A DNA stretch of 64,000 bases from contig NZ_JAJEPW010000012.1 of assembly GCF_020687045.1 (NCBI RefSeq), positions 3,694-67,693 on the forward strand. Direction: 5' to 3'. A program made the translations under genes and the position numbers. This document shows positions 17,001-25,719 of the stretch, piece by piece. The notes under the pieces are model-generated. The model searched no databases. It saw only the letters and a program-made list of their open reading frames with translations, and was not told where the DNA came from. The stretch comes from Vescimonas cirricatena. GTDB lineage: Bacteria; Bacillota; Clostridia; Oscillospirales; Oscillospiraceae. Every line of letters begins with the position of its first letter. Position 1 is the first letter of the stretch.

Positions 17001-19349
17001 GAGAGAATGGTTGTCCTCCCACTGGGCGTAGAGCGTGGTATCTGCCGTCAGATTAACGGTCGCACCATCCGCATAGGAGTCACCAGTACCATCTGCCACC
17101 GTATTCCAGTTCAGGAAGTTGTAGCCTTCACGAGTGAAGGTGTTTGCATTCAGCGCCGTATCCTTCTTTGCGGTTACGCTCTGCGGGGCCATCGTGCCTT
17201 CGACCGGATATTCCGCACTTCCGTTGGCTTCAAAGGTAACCGTCAGCTCTGTGGACTCTTCGCCGCCCCAAACGCCATTGACATAGTTAATGATATCGCC
17301 AGCGCTTGCGGTCGCAGTTTCCGCGTAAGAGCCGTCAGCATTGTGCAGCTTAGCGGCGGTGATGGGGATGTCATGTGCCGTCACGCTGGAACCGCTCTGC
17401 GTGTACTGATACGTCGTGGTCTCCGTGCCGGGTTTACCCCGCTGGTTATAGACACCGGTACCGGCGCTGGAGCAGATGTCCGCACCGCTTTCTGTGGTAT
17501 ACATGGTTCCATTGACGGTCAGTGTACCATTGACATCCACCTTTGCATCTACAAGATCTTTTTCAGTGCGGTTATAGGTCTTGCTGGGCGCGTAACCAAC
17601 AGCTTTGAATTTCAGGCTATAGGTGTCACAATAGCCGCCCCACTCATCCTGGTCATAGACATAGATGGCAACACTGTTGGAAACCACCAGTTCTGCGCCG
17701 CTTGCGATGTTGGCCTGAACGCCGGGCAGAAGTGCTGCAATCTGGTTTACTGTCAATTTACTGTCTTCCGCCAAGTTGATCGTCATGTTATTTGTAATAG
17801 GCAGAACATATTTTTTAGAGTTGACAGAAGAACCGGCCAACTTCAGGTTCAGATTATTGACTTCAGCTTCACCATTGACTGTATAAATGATACGATCCGT
17901 TGTGCCGTCATACATTTTGGTCATGCTGCCGGAGACAATTTTGAACATGCCGGTATCCCCGATAAAGGGAATGGCGGAGGTATTGATCCGGCTGCTGGCA
18001 TAAACCGCCGCAAACGCAGTTTCTGTCGCTCCCTGCTCCAAAGTCATTGCTGATTCCACGTTTTGAATATCGTACTGATTGAAGGGAAAGACCTTATTGC
18101 CGATACCCATTGTTGCACTACCGCCGCGGAAGTCCAGAATCTGATACCACTCATAGACTGTACCACCGGATTTTACCGTGACTGTGCCCGCACCGGAGAC
18201 AAAGCCCCAAGCGTACAGATTGCCGCCGCTCTTTACGGTGATATTGCTGCCAGCATTCAGCCAAACCTGACCGTAATCCCCGGACATATAGCTATTGGAG
18301 CCGCCGGAAGCAGATTGATATTGACCGCCAACGCTGAGGCCACCCTCCACCGTGAGAGTAACGCCCTCAGCAAGTGTCAACGATCTAAATTCATTCTTTT
18401 TCGTAGCTGCCTGATGGCCTGGAGTCAATGCAGTGGGAGTTGTCGTGAACAGCGTTTTGCCCGCATCAAACGGAACCAGGAGTGTGATTCCGCTGGGAAT
18501 CGTATAATTCTGATTGAGCGTAGCTGTCTTGCTCTGGAGAGTGATTTTTTCAATGCTGTTTGCCTGTGCATATGTGATTGCATCATTTAGCTCGTCAAAA
18601 ACCTGGCCTCCAGTTTCAAAAAGGCCAGCGGTCTCAGGCGCAAACAAAGCCGTGAGGGTGCAGTCAGCCTCTACATTCAGCAAGATGGTCGTGTCCGTGC
18701 CCACATATTGATTTGTCGTCACGTTGTACCAACCGCGGAACTGATAGCCAGCATCTGGCGTCGCAACCAGTTTATAGGCGTTCATCGCATTTTGGGTGTT
18801 GCTGAACTCCTCGGTAACAGCTTTTCCATCCACAGTATAGGAGCCGTTTTCTGCGGGTAGGAAAGTGGCCGTCGCTTCAATGTTGGCAGACAGCGCAAGG
18901 TTGGTCATGGTGATCTTGGTGGCAGCGCTGGTGCTGTTGGACTTGATATATATATTTACCTTTTCGCCAGCAGCGAGCTCTTTGGAGAATGTACCGCCCG
19001 CAGTAATGGCGGTTCCGTCTACTTGAATCGTTCCACCCTGCGGATCGATTGCATAATCAAAGCTCAACGTCGCAGCAATACTGCGCTTGTTGGTAATTGT
19101 GAGGGTCGAACTGTAATGCGTTGTACCGCAACCACTTGAACTCTGGATTGAGCCCGTGACTGTCGTGCCGTTGGCAGACCAAGTATCCGTCTTGTCTCCG
19201 CTGTAGCTCAAGCCGATGTTTTCATTGCTCAAGCCTGTTACTTCGCCACTTTCGGCTGCGAATGCTGTAATGGTCACATTGGGCAACAGCGTTAAGACCA
19301 TGCACATGCAGAGCACAAGCGAAAGAAATCGCTTCAATGTGCTTTTCAT
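14082..19349 (-). CDS. Giant secreted repeat protein with Cys/His repeats and wall-binding-type repeats
   Basis: 1755 residues. A signal peptide is at the N-terminus (KRFLSLVLCMCMVLTLLPN). A beta-rich region follows, with two InlB/Flg_new-like modules (FTREGYNFLNWNTVADGTG near 740; FTRESYNFIGWNTAADGSG near 1245). Between them, residues about 785-1150 hold nine units of about 41 residues with PTCT..., CSVC and GH. From about 1290 the protein carries Trp/Tyr/Gly repeats of the choline/glucan-binding type (AGLIQIDGDYYYVRS and variants, about six). No LPXTG or membrane anchor is seen, so the repeats probably attach it to the envelope or capsule. It overlaps the stop of the Lgt-like gene by 4 bases. 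Confidence 0.85.
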   Translation of the reverse strand: MKSTLKRFLSLVLCMCMVLTLLPNVTITAFAAESGEVTGLSNENIGLSYSGDKTDTWSANGTTVTGSIQSSSGCGTTHYSSTLTITNKRSIAATLSFDYAIDPQGGTIQVDGTAITAGGTFSKELAAGEKVNIYIKSNSTSAATKITMTNLALSANIEATATFLPAENGSYTVDGKAVTEEFSNTQNAMNAYKLVATPDAGYQFRGWYNVTTNQYVGTDTTILLNVEADCTLTALFAPETAGLFETGGQVFDELNDAITYAQANSIEKITLQSKTATLNQNYTIPSGITLLVPFDAGKTLFTTTPTALTPGHQAATKKNEFRSLTLAEGVTLTVEGGLSVGGQYQSASGGSNSYMSGDYGQVWLNAGSNITVKSGGNLYAWGFVSGAGTVTVKSGGTVYEWYQILDFRGGSATMGIGNKVFPFNQYDIQNVESAMTLEQGATETAFAAVYASSRINTSAIPFIGDTGMFKIVSGSMTKMYDGTTDRIIYTVNGEAEVNNLNLKLAGSSVNSKKYVLPITNNMTINLAEDSKLTVNQIAALLPGVQANIASGAELVVSNSVAIYVYDQDEWGGYCDTYSLKFKAVGYAPSKTYNRTEKDLVDAKVDVNGTLTVNGTMYTTESGADICSSAGTGVYNQRGKPGTETTTYQYTQSGSSVTAHDIPITAAKLHNADGSYAETATASAGDIINYVNGVWGGEESTELTVTFEANGSAEYPVEGTMAPQSVTAKKDTALNANTFTREGYNFLNWNTVADGTGDSYADGATVNLTADTTLYAQWEDNHSLTKVINKKDATCTEDGYTGDTVCAICGKEITKGETIQAKGHTEVIDARVEPTCTKSGKTEGKHCSVCNAIIVAQTEIPATGHTEKTVVGKPATCTETGLTDGISCSVCGTVIKAQEEIPAKGHSWDEGEITTSPTCENAGVKTYTCTVCSATKTEAIDATGHTPVEVAEQPATCTEAGHTAGTKCSVCDAILSGMEEIPATGHTEVIDAAKAPTCTETGLTEGKHCSVCNTVLVAQEEIPAKGHTEVIDPAVEPTCTEPGKTEGKHCSVCNEIIIAQTEIPAKGHTEVIDAAKAPTCTEPGLTEGKHCSVCNEVIVKQEVIPATGHKPEIRNAVEATLTTPGYTGDTYCSVCNELLKQGKEIPKTGAHITWVIDGEVVAEEDYLKGTMPSFKGSTDKAPDENYRYTFTSWDPEVVVAEEDATYTAQYSATARVFYTITFNANGGEGSMEPQRFEVGVDTALNTNAFTRESYNFIGWNTAADGSGATYADEGAILELTGDITLYAQWQFWNGWFTDVNGKQYYKDGELQKTGWTVIDGNTYYLDTENGYAATGITTLVPDGATEEARCVFDAEGVFQSDVTGVYSVGADTYWLNSGIIEEEAGLKRVVKENGEVNYYYFAVQKNLEERDGLTLSAAVKSTVLNGKDCWLHKTNGLALPEWGYYFDENGVILHDEDTSKNGILKDGEDLFYYVDGIKAPAGMIKIGDDYYYANSKGQLIVNQTYYCSRMNGLMEEGTYAFDAEGKLIQGATDKNGIVKDDDGVLRYYVNGKVTYVGLIEIDGDFYYVRSNGEVVTDCVYWITWTHGLKEAGYYTFDENGKLTGTPKNGIVEEDGVLHYYVNGTLTYAGLIKIGDDYYYVNSKCEVVRDCDYYISWTHDLLPQGRYHFDTDGKLTGSVAPLKNGIYEEDGSLYFYRNGERAYAGLIQIDGDYYYVRSTCEVVHDRSYYVYWTHGLMPEGYYNFDSAGRMILDSETE

Positions 19350-20029
19350 TTCTTTATTACCTTCTTTCTTTGATGATTTCTGGCGTTTATTTCTATGTAA
19401 ATGCTGAGTCCCGCCGCAAATGCGATGGCTGCCCAGACATGAGAGAGGTGGAACAGCATCCCCGTAGAGGACGTCCGGAAGAATTCATCAAGAAAGCGGA
19501 ACGCTCCGTAGGATGCCATATAAAGCGGATAAGTGCTGCCGGGGTTCTTGCTCTTTTTCACTCTGGGAACGAGCAGAATCAGCATCACAATGTAATAGAA
19601 AATCTCGATTTCCCTTGTGGGAAAGTGAAAATGCGTTCCCGGTATAACTAAGCCGGAGCAGCATCCAGAGACGATGCAGTTGACCCGAGCACACATCAGT
19701 GTAAAAAGCATGCACGGAGTAAACACATCGCACACTTTGCAGTAAGGTCGCTTGGTAAGCTTGGCTCCCAGCCAGTAGGCTGCCGGCATAAAAAACACAC
19801 CGCCAAACAGACTCATGTTTCCTATGTCGCCGCTTTCCAGAAAAGCAAAGACTTTCACACTGCATACGCCGATAGCAGTATGCAATACCGAAAGGATCAG
19901 TACGGCATACCATTTCATTTGGAGTTGCCGCCGCATCCTGTACAGCCAGAATACATTGAAAATAGTTCCCAGCAGTAAGAGTACGATCAGGGAATGCTCT
20001 TTCAGCCAGATAAATACAAGATCAAGCAA
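19346..20029 (-). CDS. Lgt-like (prolipoprotein diacylglyceryl transferase family) membrane protein
   Basis: Polytopic protein with seven or so membrane segments. The Lgt-family pattern is recognisable: SLFGGVFFMP, PTREIEIFYY and YPLYMASYGAFRFLDEFFR. The classical RIGNFIN signature is replaced by ARVNCIVSGCCSG, as in a divergent cysteine-containing branch whose substrate is not established. I prefer the TTG at 20029 (AAAGGAG 6 bases before it); an upstream ATG at 20077 in the same frame lies inside a strong hairpin. It sits between the two giant surface proteins, suggesting a role in their export or lipid modification (inference). Confidence 0.72.
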   Translation of the reverse strand: MLDLVFIWLKEHSLIVLLLLGTIFNVFWLYRMRRQLQMKWYAVLILSVLHTAIGVCSVKVFAFLESGDIGNMSLFGGVFFMPAAYWLGAKLTKRPYCKVCDVFTPCMLFTLMCARVNCIVSGCCSGLVIPGTHFHFPTREIEIFYYIVMLILLVPRVKKSKNPGSTYPLYMASYGAFRFLDEFFRTSSTGMLFHLSHVWAAIAFAAGLSIYIEINARNHQRKKVIKK

Positions 20030-20057
20030 AGCGTACTCCTTTTCATAATCGTATCCT

Positions 20058-20093
20058 CCATGGGGTATGACGCACATACGCCATACCCCATGG
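20058..20093 (-). other. Perfect 12-bp hairpin between the giant protein gene and the Lgt-like gene
   Basis: CCATGGGGTATG (20058-20069) and CATACCCCATGG (20082-20093) pair perfectly around a 12-base loop, 10 bases after the upstream stop codon. There is no T-run, so it is not a classical terminator; an mRNA-stability or processing element is more likely. Its 3' arm touches a GGAGG, which serves a 14-codon out-of-frame ORF starting at 20045. Confidence 0.5.
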
Positions 20094-20102
20094 CTTATTT
20101 GG

Positions 20103-21110
20103 TCATCTCACCATCTTGCCGTCTGCACCAAAGGTGTAGAATGTGGCAGGCAGCAGGTTGTTGGTCTTAGATACCCAGTAACGCTGACTGGTGATGACCT
20201 TGCAGTAGCTGTTCACATAGTAGTAATCACCGTCAATCTGAATCAAGCCAGCATAGGTCTTGACGCCGTCCACATAGTAATACAATTCGCCATCCTCGCT
20301 GACGATGCCGTTCTTCACCTCGGGATCAGGATTGGGATCCGGATCGGGGTCGGGTGTCGGAATAGGCGCATCGGTCATTTTACCTTCCGCATCAAAGTTG
20401 TAGAATGCAGCGGGGAGCAGATCGTTGGTCTTGGACACCCAGTAACGCTGACTGGTGATGACCTTGCAGTAGCTGTTCACATAGTAGTAAGCGCCGTCGA
20501 TCTGAATCAGGCCAGCGTAGGTCTTGACACCATTGACATAGTAATACAGCTCGCCGTCCTCGCTGACGATGCCGTTCTTCACTTCGGGATCAGGATTGGG
20601 ATCCGGATCGGGGTCAGGTGTCGGAATGGGTGCATCGGTCATCTTGCCGTCTGCACCAAAGTTGTAGAACCCAGCGGTCAGCAGATCATTGGTCTTAGAC
20701 ACCCAGTAACGCTGATTGGTGATGACCTTGCAGTAGCTGTTCACATAGTAGTAGTTACCATCGACCTGGATCAGGCCAGCGTAGGTCTTGACACCATTGA
20801 CATAGTAATACAGTTCGCCATTCTCGTTGACGATGCCGTTCTTCACCTCGGGATCAGGATTGGGATCCGGATCGGGGTCAGGTGTCGGAATGGGCGCATC
20901 GGTCATTTTGCCGTCTACATCGAAGTTGTAGAAACCAGCAGGCAGCAGGTCATTGGTTTTGGACACCCAGTAGCGCTGGTTTGTGACCACCTTGCAGGAG
21001 CTGTTTACATAGTAGTAATCGCCGTCAATCTGAATCAGGCCAGCGTAGAAGCGAACGCCGTTGACATAGTAATACAGTTCGCCGTCTTCATTCACAATGC
21101 CATCCTTCGA
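20103..21110 (-). repeat. Tandem 264-bp repeats at the 3' end of the giant gene
   Basis: Near-identical units of 264 bp (88 codons). The Asp/Pro linker recurs with DNA copies beginning near 20318, 20582 and 20846 on the plus strand. Similarity at DNA level is high enough for copy-number change by recombination. Confidence 0.8.
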
Positions 21111-24100
21111 GGGATCGGGCGTATCAATGATCATGCGGCCATCTTCATCAAAGCTATAAAATGCCGGTGCAAAGCCAGTATCATTGGGATAGGAAACCCA
21201 ATGACGGGTGTTCTTCACTGCCGTGTAGTCTACGCTTCCGAAATAATAGTAGTATCCGTCTTCCGCCAGATACAGGCCATTGCAGACCATACCGTTGATG
21301 GTATAATACGTATTTCCATTGAGGTAGAAGAGCCCCGTGTGCTGATATACGCCATGGCAGATACCATCTTCTCCAAAGTCGTACCAATAAATCGGGTCAT
21401 CATGGTTGTCGCGCAGTTTTACATACCGGAGGCCCTCATAGCGATAACCGTCCTGATTGAAGAAATACAGATTTCCTTCGATGGTGTACCACTTGCCCTG
21501 AACAAAGCCGGGGCCATAATAGTAGCGCTTACCATGGTCCGTGGCCAGCCATGCACCCTTCACCAGTTTGCCGTTTTCAAATTGATAGGTCACATTGGGG
21601 AAGAAGCTGCTGTTTTCACCATTCAGCCCATGGAAAGTCTCGGGGTCAAAGTAGTAGTAGCTGTTGTTGCCATCTGCATCCGTCAGGTTCCACCAACCGG
21701 ACTTGGCCACACCGTTGATGGCGTAGTACCATGCGCCGTCGACTTCAATCAGTCCAGTGACCTTGCCCTCGCAAGCACCGGTCGTCTCATTGAACTGGTA
21801 GAAATACTCGTTGCTCTCATCGTTGAGGCCAGGAACCTTGTGGATTCCCTTCAAGGCGTTGTTCTCGACGAAGTAGTAGGATGTACCGTTGACCGTTTTC
21901 CAGCCGGACCAAGAGCCGTTGTCCAGGATGAAACGATCCGTGAATTCCTGATACGATTCGCAGTAGAAATGACCGCCGCAGGGGTGCGTGGTATTCTCCG
22001 GCTCCTCATAGGGATAGATCCCATACTGCTCCTGGAAGGAGGTCTGCTTGGCCATGCTGTAGAGTGCATTTGCGCCCAGATAGATATCGTAGCCGACCGA
22101 ACCGGAGTTCTCGATACTCAGGCACTGATCCGCATCCCACTGTGCGCCGTCCTTGGCAGACAGCTTCACGCCGCTGAGGATGCAGATGGGGTTGGCCGTG
22201 TCAGGATCGATGGCCTGGCTCTGCTTGATGAAGTTGCACTTCACAGTGAGCAGATTATTCTCGTCCAAGGATGCGGATGTAAGACGGAAGTAATCATTCG
22301 ACACCGTCAGGTTGGAGATGTCCACAGCGACATTCTGGTCAAACTGGAACTTCACCGTCACCTCAGTCTTCGAGCTGACACGCTCTGCCAGCTGGAGCAG
22401 CATATCCCAAGCTGTAATGCCGGAAATATCGCCGCCAGCAACCATGGACAGAAGCGGCTCCAGCTTTTCAGGCACCTTGATCGTCATCATATCCAGTCCA
22501 AAGACATAGGTGACATTCATGGGCTGGCTGGGATCGATCACATGATAGCGGTCTGTCTCGCCGTCGCCGCCGGGGAGATATTCCGCATTGGAGACATCTC
22601 TTGTCCATGCGAAGGTTCTGTCGCCGCTTGTGGCGTTGTCAAAGTCGAAAATCGCCTGATTGGCACTGTACATAGCGACCTTGATCGTGGCACTGATGGA
22701 GTAGTCCCGCGTGATCATGGCCGTGATGGTCACATTGCGCAGACCGGACTCCTCGCTGCCGGTAAAGGCAAAGCCATTGTTCGCAGCTTCCACAGTACCT
22801 GCTGCGCTGTTGCTCAGTTCAAATGTGATATCGCCTGCGCACACAGCGACGGGATTCTCGTTATAGGTTGCAACCAGAGGAAGGCGTACCGAATCTCCGT
22901 AAATGGCGTTGATGCTCGTTTTGGAGAATTTCAGGCCATTCGGCTCGACCACGGTAAGCGTCTTGCTGCCGATCACCGTGTCACCGGACAGGAGCTGAAT
23001 TTCCACGCTGCCTTTCTTGACGGCGGTGAAAACACCATCTTCAGAGACGGTACCGATGGTTTCATCCGCGGACTTCCATGTGATATCGGCAGGGAGTTCC
23101 GCCGCGCTGCCGGACACACTGACACCGGAAGCGATCAAGCGGACTGCGGCGCCGCTCGTCAAGTAATCATAAGCGGAGGTGATCAGGGCATGATCGAACT
23201 CCGTGGAGGCAGGGGCCGTGGAGACCACCATCAGAGAGGAGCTGACGGAACGCTCATAGCCATCAGAAGGCCGATTCACGACCGTGAGCGTATCGCTGCC
23301 TTCCTGCTTCGCTACGAAGGTAGTGGAACCGCCACCGTCCAGATTGATTGCGGTCACACAGCCTGCGTCCAGCATGATCTGTGCCAGTTCTTCAGCACTG
23401 CCGCCGGCGGAGAAGGGTTCCTGACGGCCGTCCAGCACCATCAAGACAACATTGCCCTCAGCGGTGATACCCACACAGGTGCGGGAATGACGGCTGTTAT
23501 AATAGTCTGCTGCGCTGGTCACGACGGACTTTCCATCCTTGACCAGATAAACGCTGCCGCCGACAGCCTCTTGGATTTGGCCTTTATAGGCTGCGTAATC
23601 GCTGGAGCTGCCGATCATGGCGGTTCCATCCTTCAGGATTGCAAAGAAGTTCGCCGATGCGCCGCTGTGGTATTCGACACCCTCCATGACCAGCGCGCCG
23701 CTGGGAGCGCCGGTCGTCATGTTGTAGAAGTCCGCATTCACGCCGACCACGGCATTGTAATGCTCCACATAATTCGCCGCATCGGACGGATCGGAATGCC
23801 GCTTCTGGGCCGCCGCCATCTGGTCAGATACACGGGACATGGCCCAGCCCTGGCTCGGATCGTTGGCGTGATAATTGGCGTGGATGCTCACATCCTCTCG
23901 GGCGATATCCGCCGTGGCAATGTAGTAAACGATCTGCTTGTCGTCCTTGGTCAGCGCATAGTTGATCGTCTGCGTCACGCCGGGAGCGACTGTTGTCGTA
24001 TCCGAAGAGAACACAGAGTAGTATGCATCATCCGGCTCCGGGTCGGGTTCGGGATCAGGGTCAACCGGGTCGGTGCCGTTGGGGTCACCTGCAAGGTCAA

Positions 24101-25175
24101 AGAGGTAATCCGCAAAAGCGTAGCAGCACGCTTTACGCAGCGTCTCATAATTGGAAAGGTCAGTCAGAGAATAGGAGCTCTCCAGCGCACCAATCAGAGT
24201 ATTGCCGGTATAGGTGCTCAGGACTTTGCTCCGGATACCGTCCTTGGTGACCATGCCGCCCAGACGGTTAGTCAGGAAGTAGGAAGCACGGCTTGCATCT
24301 GTAAGCCCTGCGGTGAAGTAGTTCTCGATGATCGTACTCAGAGCCACACCGCCGCGATTCATCTCCGTTGTGAGATAGAACGCATCCATGTCGCCATAGA
24401 GGTCCGTGTCGGTGAAGGAGTGATCCACACTGTTGAGCGTGCCGTAATCCACGCCGAGGTATCTTGCGCGAATGTTGGCAGCAAGTGTATCGACATCAGT
24501 CTCCGTGGTATCTACCTTGTCAGCGATATCCACGTTTTCGGCGCAGTACATCAGATCCGTAATGTCACCGGCCCAACTGCCCATGTCGGCACGAGCCTGA
24601 ACAACAGCATCCGTCATGCCCTGCACCTTGGCGTAATTAGCCACATCCATTGCGCCAAACACATGGCCAAGGTCAACTTTATTGCCATTGGGCAATGTGA
24701 AATTGCCCAAGTTCTTCAGTGCAGAAGCCGAGGTGTTGTTCGCGGTATCCTGCTCGGAAACATAGGCGGTAAAGGCAGTATTCTCTTTGCCGCAGACCAT
24801 TTCCCAAGTGCCGGAGGTGTACCGCTCCACGCCTGTACGGATATAGTTGATGATCAGCGCATTGGCATTCTCACCAGCATTTTCTTCCGCATAGGTCTGG
24901 GCATAGCCCTCCAGAACCTTGAAGCAGGAAAGGAATGTCGCATAGTCTGAAATCTCAGTGACAGCAGCTGTGTCATCCGCCTGCTCCGATTCCTGGTCTT
25001 CCAGTTCAATGGAGATATCCTCGAGTTCAGAAGCAACAGGTTCTTCATAGTTTGTGGTGGTATCCTCAATTGCCGAGTCATCTGCCGCATACGCGCCAAC
25101 AGGCAGCAGCGTTGTCAGCAGCATGACGACGACAAGGCACATTGACAGATACCTTTTCATTGTTCCTCTCGCCAT
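20103..25175 (-). CDS. Giant secreted protein with phosphodiester-glycosidase (NAGPA) domain and wall-binding repeats
   Basis: 1690 residues. Signal peptide (MKRYLSMCLVVVMLLTTLLP region). Residues about 60-340 are an unrecognised helical domain; an acidic DPEPDPEPDD linker follows near 400. Residues about 440-660 match the NAGPA/DUF2233 fold (VVGVNADFYNMTTGAPSG near 478; AINLDGGGSTTFVA near 610, the active-site type motif). A BIG2-like Ig domain follows (about 690-740). Beyond 1100 are Tyr/Gly wall-binding-type repeats, ending in 88-residue units joined by PDPDPDPNPDPEVKNG linkers. Predicted to be surface-located and to cut sugar-1-phosphodiester bonds; substrate unknown. Confidence 0.85.
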   Translation of the reverse strand: MARGTMKRYLSMCLVVVMLLTTLLPVGAYAADDSAIEDTTTNYEEPVASELEDISIELEDQESEQADDTAAVTEISDYATFLSCFKVLEGYAQTYAEENAGENANALIINYIRTGVERYTSGTWEMVCGKENTAFTAYVSEQDTANNTSASALKNLGNFTLPNGNKVDLGHVFGAMDVANYAKVQGMTDAVVQARADMGSWAGDITDLMYCAENVDIADKVDTTETDVDTLAANIRARYLGVDYGTLNSVDHSFTDTDLYGDMDAFYLTTEMNRGGVALSTIIENYFTAGLTDASRASYFLTNRLGGMVTKDGIRSKVLSTYTGNTLIGALESSYSLTDLSNYETLRKACCYAFADYLFDLAGDPNGTDPVDPDPEPDPEPDDAYYSVFSSDTTTVAPGVTQTINYALTKDDKQIVYYIATADIAREDVSIHANYHANDPSQGWAMSRVSDQMAAAQKRHSDPSDAANYVEHYNAVVGVNADFYNMTTGAPSGALVMEGVEYHSGASANFFAILKDGTAMIGSSSDYAAYKGQIQEAVGGSVYLVKDGKSVVTSAADYYNSRHSRTCVGITAEGNVVLMVLDGRQEPFSAGGSAEELAQIMLDAGCVTAINLDGGGSTTFVAKQEGSDTLTVVNRPSDGYERSVSSSLMVVSTAPASTEFDHALITSAYDYLTSGAAVRLIASGVSVSGSAAELPADITWKSADETIGTVSEDGVFTAVKKGSVEIQLLSGDTVIGSKTLTVVEPNGLKFSKTSINAIYGDSVRLPLVATYNENPVAVCAGDITFELSNSAAGTVEAANNGFAFTGSEESGLRNVTITAMITRDYSISATIKVAMYSANQAIFDFDNATSGDRTFAWTRDVSNAEYLPGGDGETDRYHVIDPSQPMNVTYVFGLDMMTIKVPEKLEPLLSMVAGGDISGITAWDMLLQLAERVSSKTEVTVKFQFDQNVAVDISNLTVSNDYFRLTSASLDENNLLTVKCNFIKQSQAIDPDTANPICILSGVKLSAKDGAQWDADQCLSIENSGSVGYDIYLGANALYSMAKQTSFQEQYGIYPYEEPENTTHPCGGHFYCESYQEFTDRFILDNGSWSGWKTVNGTSYYFVENNALKGIHKVPGLNDESNEYFYQFNETTGACEGKVTGLIEVDGAWYYAINGVAKSGWWNLTDADGNNSYYYFDPETFHGLNGENSSFFPNVTYQFENGKLVKGAWLATDHGKRYYYGPGFVQGKWYTIEGNLYFFNQDGYRYEGLRYVKLRDNHDDPIYWYDFGEDGICHGVYQHTGLFYLNGNTYYTINGMVCNGLYLAEDGYYYYFGSVDYTAVKNTRHWVSYPNDTGFAPAFYSFDEDGRMIIDTPDPSKDGIVNEDGELYYYVNGVRFYAGLIQIDGDYYYVNSSCKVVTNQRYWVSKTNDLLPAGFYNFDVDGKMTDAPIPTPDPDPDPNPDPEVKNGIVNENGELYYYVNGVKTYAGLIQVDGNYYYVNSYCKVITNQRYWVSKTNDLLTAGFYNFGADGKMTDAPIPTPDPDPDPNPDPEVKNGIVSEDGELYYYVNGVKTYAGLIQIDGAYYYVNSYCKVITSQRYWVSKTNDLLPAAFYNFDAEGKMTDAPIPTPDPDPDPNPDPEVKNGIVSEDGELYYYVDGVKTYAGLIQIDGDYYYVNSYCKVITSQRYWVSKTNNLLPATFYTFGADGKMVR

Positions 25176-25193
25176 GACAGTTTCTCCTTACAT

Positions 25194-25661
25194 TTATTTT
25201 AAATTATCGATCAGATAATTTAAGTCCTCCTGCATTGCGTAGAAGCGGGTCTGCTCTGTCTCGTCCAAGCCAGAGTCGGCAGGCAGTTCATCTACATGCA
25301 GATAAACATTTCGCTGGGCTCCTGTGTCATCCGTCAGGCTGCCGACAACCTCGCTGCTGTCATCACCAATTAAAACCTTGAACAATTCATAGGTTTCTTC
25401 TCCGCTCTTGGTTTCAAAGGTAACCGCAATCGTGTTTCCGTTCTGCTCCTGGCGAATGGTAACATACTCCTGCCAACGATCCGGATAATGCAGATCACCG
25501 TAGTCTGTATGAACGACTACATCTTCTGGAATCGTATCTGCAGAAACATTATCATTCTGCTCTTTCTGCACTTTGTCATTGCCGCATCCGGCCAATAGGC
25601 CACACAAAAGTGCAACGCATAACAAATAGCCTATCAGTTTGACTGGTGTCTTTCTTTTCAT
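25194..25661 (-). CDS. Small lipoprotein of the capsule operon
   Basis: 155 residues with a classical lipoprotein signal: basic start (MKRKTPVK), hydrophobic core and a lipobox LLAGC with Cys26. The mature part is acidic with no domain I recognise; it contains a HTDYGDLHYPDRWQEYV stretch. It would be attached to the outer face of the membrane. It follows LicD by 58 bases and precedes the phosphodiester-glycosidase protein by 18 bases, so it belongs to the same transcript. Role unknown. Confidence 0.8.
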   Translation of the reverse strand: MKRKTPVKLIGYLLCVALLCGLLAGCGNDKVQKEQNDNVSADTIPEDVVVHTDYGDLHYPDRWQEYVTIRQEQNGNTIAVTFETKSGEETYELFKVLIGDDSSEVVGSLTDDTGAQRNVYLHVDELPADSGLDETEQTRFYAMQEDLNYLIDNLK

Positions 25662-25719
25662 TCCATAACCTTCCTTTATTTTTGATTTTGCTATATTCTT
25701 CAGGGCGTGTGCCCTAAAA

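Noticed and set aside
20067..24950. A 1627-codon open frame on the plus strand, with others at 14076-15854 and 15900-18053
   Set aside because: Exactly antisense to the giant secreted-protein genes. The frames follow from codon bias and repeats in the real genes; the translations are low-complexity Ile/Val/His-rich and show no domains or ribosome sites.
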